Positions 51,818 to 63,746 are shown, counted from the stretch's first letter. The stretch is DNA of 64,000 bases from RPQJ01 sp963696545 (GCA_963696545.1 CAVOKQ010000003.1:1-64000); one strand, 5' to 3'. The notes: generated by a model from the letters alone, not told the origin. Program-made: numbers and translations.

Positions 51818-52987
51818 TCAGAGCAGGGCCTTCGGGTAGGAGCCGAGCACGCGGAACAGCGAGGCCTGGCCCTTGATCTCGGCCAGCGCGGAGGCGAGCG
51901 GCTCGGACGCAGCGTGTCCTTCGAGGTCGATGAAGAACACATAGTCCCACTTGCGCCGCCGCGATGGGCGCGACTCGATGCGCGTCATGCTGATGCGGTG
52001 GCGCGCGAACGGCTCGACCAGCCGGAACAGCGCGCCCGGCGAATCGGTGTGCGCCGCCGACACGAGCAACGTCGTCTTGTCCTCGCCGCTCGGCGGCGCA
52101 GACTTGCGGCCGATCACGAGGAAGCGCGTGGTGTTGTCGGCGTGGTCCTCGATCTCGGGCACCAGCATGTTCAGGCCGTAGAGTTCCGCAGCGACCGAAC
52201 CTGCAATCGCGGCCGTGCCCTCCTCGTCCCGCGCCCGGCGTGCGCCTTCGGCGTTGCTCGACACAGGCAAGCGCTCGACGCCGGGCAGGTTCTCGGCGAG
52301 CCAGCCGCGGCACTGGGCGAGCGCCTGCGCGTGCGCGCAGATGCGCTGCACGTCGGCGAGCGCCGTCATGCGTCCCATCAGGTTCTGGTGAATGCGCAGC
52401 TCGACCTCGCTGCAGATGCCGAGCGGCGACGTCAGGAACATGTCGAGCGTGTTGTTGACCGTGCCCTCGCTCGAATTCTCGATCGGCACCACGCCGAAGT
52501 CGGCCGTGCCGGACTCGACTTCGCGGAACACTTCCTCGACCGAGGTGAGCGGAAGGGCGCGCACGGAGTGCCCGAAGTGCTTCTGCACGGCTTGTTGCGT
52601 GAACGTGCCCTCGGGACCGAGGAACGCGACCTTCAGCGGTTCCTGCTGCGCGAGGCAGGCGGACATGATCTCGCGGAACAGTCGCGCCACTTCTTCGTCC
52701 CGCAGTGGACCACGAAGCTTTCGGTTCCGCTCGACCGCCATGCGCAGTACCTGAGCCTCGCGCTCGGGCCGGTAGAAATCGACGGTGTGGCCGGCGGCGT
52801 GCTTCGAGATCCCGACCTGCTTCGCGAGCTGCGCGCGCTGATTGATCAGGTCGTGCAACTGCGCGTCGATGTCGTCGATGCGGGCGCGGATCTGCTCCAG
52901 CGCGGGCTTGAGCAGCGGAGCCACGACCTCGGCCTTCGTCGCCTTTCGACGCGCGGCCGGCTTCGATCGTCCCCGCTTGGCCGCCAT
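51818..52987 (-). CDS. pheA: bifunctional chorismate mutase / prephenate dehydratase
   Basis: P-protein that commits chorismate to phenylalanine. After a basic tail (1-25), residues 30-115 are the AroQ chorismate mutase (IRARIDDIDAQLHDLINQRA). Residues 117-300 are prephenate dehydratase (VAFLGPEGTFTQQAVQKHFG, PIENSSEGTVNNTLD, the TRF motif in DNTTRFLVIG). Residues 305-389 are the ACT domain with PGALFRLVEPFARHRISMTRIESRP, which binds Phe. 389 residues, 3 bp from serA. Confidence 0.95.
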   Translation of the reverse strand: MAAKRGRSKPAARRKATKAEVVAPLLKPALEQIRARIDDIDAQLHDLINQRAQLAKQVGISKHAAGHTVDFYRPEREAQVLRMAVERNRKLRGPLRDEEVARLFREIMSACLAQQEPLKVAFLGPEGTFTQQAVQKHFGHSVRALPLTSVEEVFREVESGTADFGVVPIENSSEGTVNNTLDMFLTSPLGICSEVELRIHQNLMGRMTALADVQRICAHAQALAQCRGWLAENLPGVERLPVSSNAEGARRARDEEGTAAIAGSVAAELYGLNMLVPEIEDHADNTTRFLVIGRKSAPPSGEDKTTLLVSAAHTDSPGALFRLVEPFARHRISMTRIESRPSRRRKWDYVFFIDLEGHAASEPLASALAEIKGQASLFRVLGSYPKALL

Positions 52988-52989
52988 GG

Positions 52990-54156
52990 TTACACCAGCC
53001 GCGCCGCGAGCACGCCGGGAATTGCGCGCAGCCTGTCGAGGACGTTCGGCGGAATCGGCGCGTGCGTGTCGATCAGCGTATAGGCCAGGTCGGCGCGCGA
53101 CTTGTTCAACAGGTCGTCGATGTTGAGCTTCGCATCGGCGAGGCAGGTGGAAATCTGGCCCACCATGTTCGGCACGTTGTCATTGGCGATCGCCACCCGG
53201 TTCTCGCCGACGCGCGGCAGCACCGCCTCCGGGAAATTGACAGAGTTGCGCACGTTGCCGTTCTCGAGGTAATCGCGCAGCGTGTCCGCGACCATGATCG
53301 CGCAGTTCTCCTCGGCCTCGCCGGTCGAGGCGCCGAGGTGCGGCAACGCGACGACGCGCGGGTGGTCCTTGACGGCCCTGGTCGGGAAATCGCACACGTA
53401 CGTCGACAGCTGCCCCTGCTCGAGGCCGCCGAGCACCGCGGCCTGGTCCACGATCTGCGCGCGCGCAAAGTTCAGTAGCGCGCTGCCCCGGCGCATCAGC
53501 CGGATGCGCGCCTCGTTCACGAGTCCGCGCGTCGCGTCGTTCAGCGGCACGTGCACGGTCACGATGTCGCTGCGGGCGAACAGGTCGTCGAGGCTGAGTG
53601 CCTGCTCGACGCCCGAGGACAGCTGCCACGCGCGCTGCACCGTGATCTGCGGATCGTAGCCGAGCACCTTCATGCCGAGCGCGAGCGCGGCGTTCGCGAC
53701 TTCGACGCCGATCGCGCCGAGGCCCACGACGCCGAGCGTGCGCGACGGGAGTTCGTGGCCCACGAACTTCTTCTTGCCCTTCTCGATTGCTTCCTCGATC
53801 GCGTGATCGTCGCCCTCGAGCGAGCGCACGAATCCCCATGCCTGGCAGATGTTGCGCGCCGACAGGAACAGGCCTGCGAGCACCAGCTCCTTCACCGCGT
53901 TGGCGTTGGCGCCCGGCGCGTTGAACACCGGCACGCCGCGACGGCTCAGCTTCGCGACCGGCACGTTGTTGGTGCCGGCCCCGGCACGCGCGACCGCGAG
54001 CACGCTCTCCGGGATGTCCATCGAGTGCATGTCCGCCGAGCGCAGCAGGATCGCGTCCGGATGACCGATCTCGGAGGCGACCTCGTAGCGATCGCGCGGC
54101 AACCGCTCGAGCCCGCGCACGGAGATGTTGTTCAGCGTGAGGATCTTGTAGGACAT
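52990..54156 (-). CDS. serA: D-3-phosphoglycerate dehydrogenase (short form with ACT-like tail)
   Basis: First step of serine synthesis. 388 residues: substrate-binding and Rossmann parts with RAGAGTNNVPV, VVGLGAIGVEVANAAL (NAD site), FARAQIVDQAAVL and the His in LPHLGASTGEAEENCA, then a C-terminal ACT-like domain (NIDDLLNKSRADLAYTLID). ATG 54156 (MSYKILTLNN) is the family start, 5 bp after serC. Compared with E. coli, it is the shorter type without an intervening domain. Confidence 0.93.
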   Translation of the reverse strand: MSYKILTLNNISVRGLERLPRDRYEVASEIGHPDAILLRSADMHSMDIPESVLAVARAGAGTNNVPVAKLSRRGVPVFNAPGANANAVKELVLAGLFLSARNICQAWGFVRSLEGDDHAIEEAIEKGKKKFVGHELPSRTLGVVGLGAIGVEVANAALALGMKVLGYDPQITVQRAWQLSSGVEQALSLDDLFARSDIVTVHVPLNDATRGLVNEARIRLMRRGSALLNFARAQIVDQAAVLGGLEQGQLSTYVCDFPTRAVKDHPRVVALPHLGASTGEAEENCAIMVADTLRDYLENGNVRNSVNFPEAVLPRVGENRVAIANDNVPNMVGQISTCLADAKLNIDDLLNKSRADLAYTLIDTHAPIPPNVLDRLRAIPGVLAARLV

Positions 54157-54161
54157 CGGGT

Positions 54162-55241
54162 TCAACCGTGCTTGCGCTGGAATTCCGCCATGTAAGCAAC
54201 CAGCGCCTCGACGCCCGCGAGCGGCATGGCGTTGTAGATGCTGGCCCGCATGCCGCCGACCGAGCGATGGCCCTCGAGCGATACGAGGCCGGCGGCCTTC
54301 GCGCCCTCGAGGAACGGCTTGTCGAGGTCCGCGTTCGGCAGCACGAACGGCACGTTCATCCACGAGCGGCAGTCGCGCGCTACGGGGTTGCGGTAGAAGC
54401 CCGAACCGTCGATCGTCGCATAGAGCCTGTCGGCCTTGGCGCGATTGTGGCGCTCCATGGCCGCGAGGCCGCCCTGGCGCTTGATCCACTGGAACACGGC
54501 GCCCGCGACGTACCAGGAGTACGTGGCCGGCGTGTTCAGCATCGAGCCGTCGGCTGCCATGGCCTTCCAGTCGAAGACAGTCGGCACGTCGGCGCGCGCG
54601 TGCCCCAGCAGGTCCTCGCGTACGATCACGACCACCAGGCCGGCCGGCCCGATGTTCTTCTGCGCGCCCGCGTAGATCACGCCGAAGCGGCTGACGTCGA
54701 TGGGCCGCGACAGGATCGTCGAGGACATGTCGGCGACCAGCGGCACGTCGCCGACGTCGGGGATCGCGTGGAATTCGACGCCGCCGATCGTCTCGTTAGG
54801 CGTGTAGTGGACGTAGGCCGCGCCGGGCGTGAGCTTCCAGTCGGCGCGCGGCGGCACGGTCGAGTAGTTGCCGCCGGCGTCGGCCGCGACATTCACCTTG
54901 CAATAGCGCTTGGCCTCGCCGATCGCCTTCTTGGACCACGCGCCGGTGTTGACGTAGTCGGCGACCGAGTCGGGCTTCGACAGGTTGTACGGGACGGCCG
55001 CGAACTGCGCGGTGGCACCGCCCTGCAGGAACAGCACCTTGTAGTTGGCGGGCACCGCGAGCAGCTCGCGGAGGTCGGCTTCGGCCTGCTGGGCGATGCC
55101 GACGAATGCCTTGCCGCGATGGCTCATTTCCATCACGGACATGCCCTGGCCGCGCCAGTCGAGCATCTCGTCGCGCAGTTGCTCGAGGACTTCGACGGGC
55201 AGCGCGGCCGGACCGGCACTAAAATTGAACACGCGACTCAT
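54162..55241 (-). CDS. serC: phosphoserine aminotransferase
   Basis: PLP enzyme for the second step of serine synthesis and also for pyridoxine. 359 residues; NFSAGPAALPVEVLEQLRDE at the start, MEMSHRGKAF, FLQGGATAQF, the PLP Lys in YAGAQKNIGPAGLVVVI, and EGHRSVGGMRASIYNAMPL. First of the serC-serA-pheA-aroA-cmk-rpsA chain. A TACACT -10-like box lies 34 bp upstream on the minus strand, without a clear -35. Confidence 0.95.
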   Translation of the reverse strand: MSRVFNFSAGPAALPVEVLEQLRDEMLDWRGQGMSVMEMSHRGKAFVGIAQQAEADLRELLAVPANYKVLFLQGGATAQFAAVPYNLSKPDSVADYVNTGAWSKKAIGEAKRYCKVNVAADAGGNYSTVPPRADWKLTPGAAYVHYTPNETIGGVEFHAIPDVGDVPLVADMSSTILSRPIDVSRFGVIYAGAQKNIGPAGLVVVIVREDLLGHARADVPTVFDWKAMAADGSMLNTPATYSWYVAGAVFQWIKRQGGLAAMERHNRAKADRLYATIDGSGFYRNPVARDCRSWMNVPFVLPNADLDKPFLEGAKAAGLVSLEGHRSVGGMRASIYNAMPLAGVEALVAYMAEFQRKHG

Positions 55242-55329
55242 GGCAGACGACTCTCCCGAACGATGTTGCAGTGCAGTGTAACAGCCCGGATCGTGCGTTC
55301 GTCACCCTGCCCCGGGGAGCGCGCCTAGT

Positions 55330-57930
<2,601 letters not shown>

Positions 57931-57980
57931 GAATGCGGGTAATGATTGGAGGCCGGCGGGGGCCGGCCAAAGACGTCGGA

Positions 57981-57989
57981 ATAATACCA
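57981..57989 (-). promoter_or_regulatory. extended -10 promoter of gyrA
   Basis: On the minus strand TGGTATTAT is an extended -10 (TGn plus TATTAT), 51 bp before the gyrA ATG. No clear -35 is visible, which is consistent with an extended -10 promoter and with supercoiling control of gyrA, though the latter is inferred. Confidence 0.4.
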
Positions 57990-58041
57990 CAAGGAGGGAG
58001 CCGGATCGGACACGCCGGACGGTCGCGGGGCGTGCCTTCGG

Positions 58042-58047
58042 TATACT
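58042..58047 (+). promoter_or_regulatory. -10 box of the amidohydrolase-ubiG operon
   Basis: TATACT lies 29 bp before the ATG at 58076, in the divergent space with gyrA. The -35 region is not recognisable. Confidence 0.35.
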
Positions 58048-58075
58048 TCGGGCCCCTCCCCTCGACCCGGTCCCA

Positions 58076-59416
58076 ATGGAACCCGTCGACACGCTCATAA
58101 CAGCACGCTGGGTCGTCCCGATGGAACCGGACGCCCGCGTGCTCGCCGGGCATTCGGTGGCGATCCGCAACGGCCGGATCGTGGCCGTGCTGCCGACCGC
58201 GGAAGCCCTCGCGCGCTATTCGGCCGCTGAAATCCTGGACCGTCCAGACCACGTGCTGCTGCCCGGGCTCGTTAACGCCCATACGCACGCGGCCATGGTG
58301 CTGCTGCGCGGACGCGCCGAGAACCTGCGGCTCGGACCGTGGCTGCGCGACGGAGTGTGGCCGCTCGAGCGCCGCTGGATCGACCCCGAGTACGTTCGCG
58401 ACGGCACCGAGCTTGCGATCGCGGAGATGCTGCGCGGCGGCGTCACCTGCTTCGGCGACATGCACCTATGGCCTGAGGTCGTCGCGCAGACAGCCGCCGA
58501 GTGCCACATGCGCGCGAGCGTCGGGCTCGTGGTGACCGAGGCGGCCACCAGATGGGCCGCGACGGCAGACGAATACATCGACCGCGGGATGGCGCTGCGC
58601 GACCAGTACAAGGGCGACCCTCTCGTCAGCACGCATTTCGCGCCGCACGCGCCCCACTCCGTCTCCGATGCAACGCTGGCCAGGGTGCGCAGGCTGGCCG
58701 ACGAGCTCGACCTGCCGGTGGCGATTCACCTGCACGAGACCGCGTGGGAGATCGAGCAGAGCCAGCAGCAGTTCGGCCTTCGCCCCCTCGCACGCCTCGC
58801 CGGCCTCGGCCTGGCGAGCCCGCAGCTGGTCGCAATCCACATGACGCAGGTCGCGCCCCAGGACCTCGACACGCTCGCCGACTGCGGCGCGAGCGTCGTG
58901 CACTGCCCCGAGTCGAACCTGAAGCTCGGCGCCGGCGTCTGTCCTGCGCCGCGCCTGATTGGTCGCGGCGTCCGCGTTGCGCTCGGCACGGACGGCGCCG
59001 CATCGAACAACGACCTCGACCTGCTCGGCGAAGCACGCACCGCCGGCTTGCTGGCTGCCGGCGTTTCGGGGGTACCGGGCAGCCTGGTCGCATCGGACCT
59101 GCTGCGCATGGCGACGCTCGAGGGCGCGCGCGTGCTCGGGCTCGGCGAGGTCACCGGCAGCCTCGTGCCGGGCAAATGGGCCGACCTCTGCTGCCTCGAC
59201 CTGCGGCATGCCCGCAGCTGGCCGGTGAACGACGTGGCGGCCGCGATCGTTTATGGCTCATCTTCGAGCCAGGTCACGGACACCTGGGTCGCGGGACGCC
59301 GGCTGTTGGCGGATGGCAACTTGAGCTATCTGGACGAGGCCGCTGTCCTCGAGCGCGCCGAGGCCTGGCGCCAGCGATTCGAGTCCACGACAACGGAGTC
59401 GACAACGAATGGCTAA
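58076..59416 (+). CDS. amidohydrolase, probable 5'-methylthioadenosine/S-adenosylhomocysteine deaminase
   Basis: TRZ/ATZ-type metal-dependent deaminase of 446 residues. Metal and catalytic sites: NAHTHAAMVLLRG (HxH), the His of FAPHAPHSVSD, HLHETAWEIEQS with the Glu, the His of LVAIHMTQV and the Asp of ALGTDGAASNNDLD. The family removes the amino group of methylthioadenosine or SAH. In Pseudomonas and relatives this gene stands at the same place before ubiG, which supports the call. It overlaps ubiG by 8 bases. Confidence 0.88.
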   Translation: MEPVDTLITARWVVPMEPDARVLAGHSVAIRNGRIVAVLPTAEALARYSAAEILDRPDHVLLPGLVNAHTHAAMVLLRGRAENLRLGPWLRDGVWPLERRWIDPEYVRDGTELAIAEMLRGGVTCFGDMHLWPEVVAQTAAECHMRASVGLVVTEAATRWAATADEYIDRGMALRDQYKGDPLVSTHFAPHAPHSVSDATLARVRRLADELDLPVAIHLHETAWEIEQSQQQFGLRPLARLAGLGLASPQLVAIHMTQVAPQDLDTLADCGASVVHCPESNLKLGAGVCPAPRLIGRGVRVALGTDGAASNNDLDLLGEARTAGLLAAGVSGVPGSLVASDLLRMATLEGARVLGLGEVTGSLVPGKWADLCCLDLRHARSWPVNDVAAAIVYGSSSSQVTDTWVAGRRLLADGNLSYLDEAAVLERAEAWRQRFESTTTESTTNG

Positions 59417-60134
59417 CGCAAGCAACGTGGACCCGGCGGAAATCGCCCGCTTCGAAGCCGCGGCCAGCCGCTGGTGGGATCCCGAGGGCGAGATGCGCCC
59501 ACTGCATGATCTGAACCCGGTGCGGCTCGAATACGTCGAGCGGAGCGGACCGCTCACCGGTCGCGACGTGATCGACGTTGGTTGCGGTGGCGGATTGCTT
59601 GCGGAGGCGATGGCACGCAAGGGTGCCCGCGTCACGGCGCTCGACATGGCGCAGGACCTGCTCGACGTCGCGAAGCTGCACGCCAGCGAGTCCGGCGTAC
59701 GCGTGAACTACTTGCTCGATTCCGCCGAGGATCATGCCGCGAAGCACGCGGCGGGCTACGACGTCGTGACCTGCATGGAAATGCTCGAGCACGTGCCCGA
59801 TCCTGCTCAGGTCGTCGCCGCGCTCGCGGCCTTGGTAAGGCCCGGCGGCCACGTATTCGTGTCGACCATCAATCGCACGCCGCGCGCGTACCTGCGAGTC
59901 GTCATCGGTGCCGAGTACGTGCTCCGGCTGCTGCCCACGGGCACTCACACCTACGACAAGTTCATCCGCCCGTCCGAGCTCGCCGCGTGGGCCCAGGCCG
60001 CGGGCCTGCGCACGCTCGACATCGCGGGCCTCGACTACGATCCGTTCGGACGCTCGGCCCGCATCATCACCGACGCACGCGTGAACTACCTGATGCATTT
60101 CCTGAAACCAGCCGACACCGGCGCAGACGCATGA
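59409..60134 (+). CDS. ubiG: bifunctional 2-polyprenyl-6-hydroxyphenol methylase / 3-demethylubiquinol 3-O-methyltransferase
   Basis: Two O-methylations in ubiquinone synthesis. 241 residues; FEAAASRWWDPEGEMRPLHD is the UbiG start, VIDVGCGGGLLAEAMARKG is the SAM-binding motif I, and FVSTINRTPRAYL with THTYDKFIRPSEL follow. SAH, the by-product, is a likely substrate of the amidohydrolase encoded just upstream. Confidence 0.95.
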   Translation: MANASNVDPAEIARFEAAASRWWDPEGEMRPLHDLNPVRLEYVERSGPLTGRDVIDVGCGGGLLAEAMARKGARVTALDMAQDLLDVAKLHASESGVRVNYLLDSAEDHAAKHAAGYDVVTCMEMLEHVPDPAQVVAALAALVRPGGHVFVSTINRTPRAYLRVVIGAEYVLRLLPTGTHTYDKFIRPSELAAWAQAAGLRTLDIAGLDYDPFGRSARIITDARVNYLMHFLKPADTGADA

Positions 60135-60820
60135 TGCGCGCGCACACGGCACTGCTGCTCGACCTGGACGGCACGCTGCTCGACACGGCGCCCGACATGG
60201 GCGGCGCCTTGAACCGGCTGCGTGCAGAGGCCGGCCTCGCGCCGCTCGCGTCGGGCGTGATCCGGCCGGTCGTGTCCCACGGAGCGATTCGACTGGTCAA
60301 GCTCGGGTTCCCGAATGCCGAGGGCGACGAGTTCGAACGCCTGCGGCTGCGCTTCCTCGAACTGTACTCGCAGAACCTCGCCGAGCACACGAGCCTGTTC
60401 CCGGGCATCGAGCAGGTGCTCGACGACCTCGAGCGCCGCGGGCTGCCGTGGGGCGTCGTGACGAACAAGCCGGGCTGGCTCACGGACCCGCTGCTCGTCG
60501 CCCTCGGGCTCGACCAGCGCGCCGGTGTCGTCGTGAGCGGCGACACGGTCGCCGAGCGCAAGCCACACCCGCTGCCGCTGCTGCACGCTGCCGGCGTCAT
60601 CGGCGTTTCTCCGGATCACTGCCTCTACGTCGGCGATGCGGAACGGGACATCCAGGCCGGCCGCGCCGCCGGCATGACGACGGTGGTGGCAGCCTATGGC
60701 TACCTGTCGGACGAGGATGAACCGGATCGCTGGGAGCCCTCGGGCATCGTCGCCGATCCAATCGAGCTGCTCGACTGGATGGCGGCCGCAACGATGCGCG
60801 TCGCCGGGGAACGACCTTGA
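60131..60820 (+). CDS. HAD phosphatase, phosphoglycolate phosphatase / MupP-like
   Basis: HAD hydrolase of 229 residues with LLLDLDGTLLDTAPDM (nucleophile Asp), VVTNKPGWLTDPLL (motif II), KPHPLPLLHAAG and YVGDAERDIQAG (motifs III/IV). Between ubiG and yciK in Pseudomonas the corresponding gene is mupP (MurNAc-6-phosphate phosphatase in cell-wall recycling), so that role is as likely as Gph. ATG 60131 overlaps the ubiG stop. Confidence 0.85.
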   Translation: MMRAHTALLLDLDGTLLDTAPDMGGALNRLRAEAGLAPLASGVIRPVVSHGAIRLVKLGFPNAEGDEFERLRLRFLELYSQNLAEHTSLFPGIEQVLDDLERRGLPWGVVTNKPGWLTDPLLVALGLDQRAGVVVSGDTVAERKPHPLPLLHAAGVIGVSPDHCLYVGDAERDIQAGRAAGMTTVVAAYGYLSDEDEPDRWEPSGIVADPIELLDWMAAATMRVAGERP

Positions 60821-62094
60821 CCAACGAGTCGCTGCTGCTGCTCGTGCTGGTCGGCGTGGTACCACTCATCACGCTGGCCATCGGCTGGCTGATCGGCAGG
60901 CGCCGCCTGCACGAGGTCGAGCTCGAGCTCGCGACCGCAAGGGCCGAGGTGAAGTCGACTGGGGACCTCGCGCGCGAACGCGAGCAGACATTGGAACTGG
61001 CGCTCGAGCGGCTGCGATCGGGGTTCGACTCCGTAGCCGGCGATGCGCTGCGCGACAACAGCGAGGTGTTCCTGCAGCTCGCCCGGCAGGTACTCGGCCA
61101 GCAGCAGCAACTCGCTGTGAACAGCCTCACGGAGCGCGAGAAAGCCGTCGAGTCGATGCTCGCTCCGGTGCGCGAGGCGCTGGCCCGCACGCACGAGCAG
61201 ATCGCGCGGATCGAGAAGGAGCGCGCCGAGACCTTCGGAGCGCTGCGCAGCTCGATCGAGGGCGTGGCGCTCGGCCAGCTGGCATTGCAGCGCGAGACAC
61301 GCAACCTCGTGACCGCGCTACGGCGCCCCGAGGTGCGCGGCCAGTGGGGCGAGATGACGCTGCGGCGTCTCGCGGAACTCTCCGGCATGGTCGAGCACTG
61401 CGACTTTGTCGAGCAGGTGCACGTGCAAGGAGAAGACGGCGCGATGCGGCCCGACATGATCGTCAACATGCCCGACGGGCGGCAGATCGTCGTCGACGTG
61501 AAGACGCCGCTCGACGCGTACCTGTCCGCTGTCGAGGCGACCAATGACGAGGACCGGGCGCTGCTGGTGCGGCGTCACGCGCAGGCCGTGGTCGAGCGCG
61601 TGCGGCAGTTGTCATCGAAGGCCTACTGGTCGCAGTTCGAGAAGAGCCCCGACTTCGTCGTGCTTTTCATCCCGGGCGACCAGTTCCTCGCCGCGGCCGT
61701 CGGCGAAATCCCGACGCTGCTCGAGGACTCGATCCGCCAGCACGTGATCATCGCCACGCCGACGAGCTTCGTCGCGCTGCTGAAGGCCGTGGCCTACGGC
61801 TGGCGCCAGAACTCGCTCGCCGAGAACGCTGCGCGGATCCAGGAACTCGCCGAAGACCTTTACAAGCGGCTTGCGACGTTCGGCGACCACATGGGCCGGA
61901 TCGGCAAGTCGCTCGGGCAGAGCGTGGACGCCTACAACAGCGCCGTGGGCTCGCTCGAGCGGCAAGTGCTGCCGGGTGCGCGCAAGTTCACCGAGCTCGG
62001 GCTTCGGCCTGGCAAGGAGATCGAGGAGATTGCGCCGGTCGACAAGCTGGCGCGCGTGCCGAAGCCCGCCGAAGGGGACGGCGTTGACGAGTGA
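60817..62094 (+). CDS. rmuC: RmuC family DNA recombination protein
   Basis: Predicted nuclease that limits inversions at repeats. 425 residues: an N-terminal membrane helix (LLLLVLVGVVPLITLAIGWLIG), a coiled coil (about 30-145), and the RmuC/PD-(D/E)XK-like core with RGQWGEMTLRRLAELSGM, RPDMIVNMPDGRQIVVDVKTPLDAY and the C-terminal LGQSVDAYNSAVGSLERQVL. The start is TTG at 60817 overlapping the preceding TGA, with GGGGA six bases ahead. Confidence 0.92.
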   Translation: MTNESLLLLVLVGVVPLITLAIGWLIGRRRLHEVELELATARAEVKSTGDLAREREQTLELALERLRSGFDSVAGDALRDNSEVFLQLARQVLGQQQQLAVNSLTEREKAVESMLAPVREALARTHEQIARIEKERAETFGALRSSIEGVALGQLALQRETRNLVTALRRPEVRGQWGEMTLRRLAELSGMVEHCDFVEQVHVQGEDGAMRPDMIVNMPDGRQIVVDVKTPLDAYLSAVEATNDEDRALLVRRHAQAVVERVRQLSSKAYWSQFEKSPDFVVLFIPGDQFLAAAVGEIPTLLEDSIRQHVIIATPTSFVALLKAVAYGWRQNSLAENAARIQELAEDLYKRLATFGDHMGRIGKSLGQSVDAYNSAVGSLERQVLPGARKFTELGLRPGKEIEEIAPVDKLARVPKPAEGDGVDE

Positions 62095-62911
62095 ATCCGG
62101 CGCGCCGCCGGGCTCGCTGCGGTACTTCGCCGTACTGTTCGCTCCACTGGTGGTGCGGCCAGTGCTCGACGCGCTGTACGGCTTCGAAGCGGAGATTCGC
62201 ACCACGGTCGAAGGTGTGTCGCATGAGGCCGCTCACGCCCGGCTGCAGTGGTGGCGCGCGGAAATCGACCGGCTGGTCGCAGGCCGCGCCACGCATCCTG
62301 TTGCGCTCGCATTGCAGCCGCTGCGCGAAAACCGCAACGTCGATCTCTCGCTGCTGCACGAAACGCTGGTCGCCGCCGACCTCGACCTCGCGCGCCTCAC
62401 CTACCGGAACTGGCACGAACTCGACGCCTACTGTTTTCGGGCGGCCGGCGCGCTGCAGACTGTTGCCGCCGCCGCACTCGCCGGAGAGCGGCCCCTTGCG
62501 GGGCCCGAGCGAAAGTTTGCGCGGCAACTCGGCAGCGCGTTGCGGCAGGCCGAGATGATTCGTGACCTGCGCCGCGACCTGCGCAACGGGCGCCTTTACT
62601 TACCCGTCGAAGTGCTCGAAGCCGCGGGGCTCGATGCCACGACCTTGCGCGGGACGGTGCAATCGCCGGTCCTTGACCCACTGCTCGGCGCCTGGCGCTC
62701 GCGGATCAGCGCAACGCTGGCGTCACTCCCGGGCATGCTGCCCGAGCGTGCGCACCGTTTGACGCAGCGACCGGGCCTGGTACTCGGCGCGCTGCACGAG
62801 AAGCTGCTGATGCAGACCGCACAGGTTGGTCGCAATGCCGACGACCGCGCCGAGGTCAAGCCGATGACTCGGCTGTGGACCGCATGGCGCACCGCCGTGC
62901 GTCATTCGTGA
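62084..62911 (+). CDS. squalene/phytoene synthase-like protein
   Basis: A 275-residue all-helical protein. The block LGSALRQAEMIRDLRRDLRNGRLYLPVEVL matches the second prenyl-diphosphate motif of squalene/phytoene synthases (IRDxxxDxxxGRxYLP), keeping the DxxxD. The first Asp-rich motif is replaced (LLHETLVAADLDL), so catalysis is doubtful, as in the NDUFAF6-like branch. The start is TTG at 62084, inside the last codons of rmuC, with GGGGA five bases ahead; no ATG fits. Function unknown. Confidence 0.7.
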   Translation: MTSESGAPPGSLRYFAVLFAPLVVRPVLDALYGFEAEIRTTVEGVSHEAAHARLQWWRAEIDRLVAGRATHPVALALQPLRENRNVDLSLLHETLVAADLDLARLTYRNWHELDAYCFRAAGALQTVAAAALAGERPLAGPERKFARQLGSALRQAEMIRDLRRDLRNGRLYLPVEVLEAAGLDATTLRGTVQSPVLDPLLGAWRSRISATLASLPGMLPERAHRLTQRPGLVLGALHEKLLMQTAQVGRNADDRAEVKPMTRLWTAWRTAVRHS

Positions 62912-62978
62912 AGCGATGCCGGCGCTGACCCGACCAGACACCAACCCACCCACCGGAGCATCGAGCTTGCAACAGGAC

Positions 62979-63746
62979 ATGGAACCGCGGAACTACGTGG
63001 CACCGCCCGGAGCGCTCGCAGGCCGGGTGATCCTGGTGACCGGGGCCAGCGGCGGAATCGGCGCGGCGCTCGCCCGCGCATGCGGTGCGCTGGGTGCAAG
63101 CGTCGTGCTGAGCGCGCGCAACGTGAAGAAGCTCGAGGGTGTATACGACGCGATCGTCGCGGCAGGCGGGCCCCGCCCTTCGATCGCGCCGCTCGACCTC
63201 GAGAAGGCCGACGCCACGCACTACACGGCGCTCGCTGAGGCCGTGCGCAGCGAATTCGGTCGACTCGACGGTCTCGCGCACCTGGCGGGCGTGCTCGGCG
63301 AACGCGCACCGATCGAATTCCACGACGTCGTGACCTGGCTCAGGGTGATGCACGTGAACGTCAACGCCGCGTTCATCCTGACCCAGGCGCTGCTGCCGCT
63401 GCTGAAGGCCTCGCAGGACGCATCCGTCGTGTTCACGACCAGTGGAGTGTCGGTACGCGGGCGTGCCTACTGGGGAGCTTACGCGGCTTCGAAGTTCGCG
63501 CTCGAGGGCATCACGCAGGTGCTGGCGGACGAGGTCGACACCACGACGAAGATCCGCGTGAACAGCGTCAACCCGGGCAAGGTGCGCACGGCGATGCGCG
63601 CGAAAGCCTATCCGGGCGAGGACGCGGCGAGCGTGCCGCTGCCCGAGGTGGTGCTGCCGACCTACCTGTACCTGCTCGGCCCGGCGAGTCCAGGCGTCAC
63701 CGGTCGCCGCTTCGACGCCCAGCCCGCGAGCCCCGTCGCGCCGTAG
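62979..63746 (+). CDS. YciK family short-chain dehydrogenase
   Basis: Rossmann-fold oxidoreductase. From ATG 62979 (MEPRNYVAPPGAL) 255 residues: the cofactor loop VTGASGGIGAALARA, HLAGVLGERAPIEF, the Tyr-Lys pair in WGAYAASKFALEG, and the YciK-typical INPG-like VNSVNPGKVRTAMRAKAYP and FDAQP end. An ATG at 62916 would add 21 residues that do not resemble the family. Substrate unknown. The 3' end overlaps rluB by 50 bp. Confidence 0.9.
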   Translation: MEPRNYVAPPGALAGRVILVTGASGGIGAALARACGALGASVVLSARNVKKLEGVYDAIVAAGGPRPSIAPLDLEKADATHYTALAEAVRSEFGRLDGLAHLAGVLGERAPIEFHDVVTWLRVMHVNVNAAFILTQALLPLLKASQDASVVFTTSGVSVRGRAYWGAYAASKFALEGITQVLADEVDTTTKIRVNSVNPGKVRTAMRAKAYPGEDAASVPLPEVVLPTYLYLLGPASPGVTGRRFDAQPASPVAP

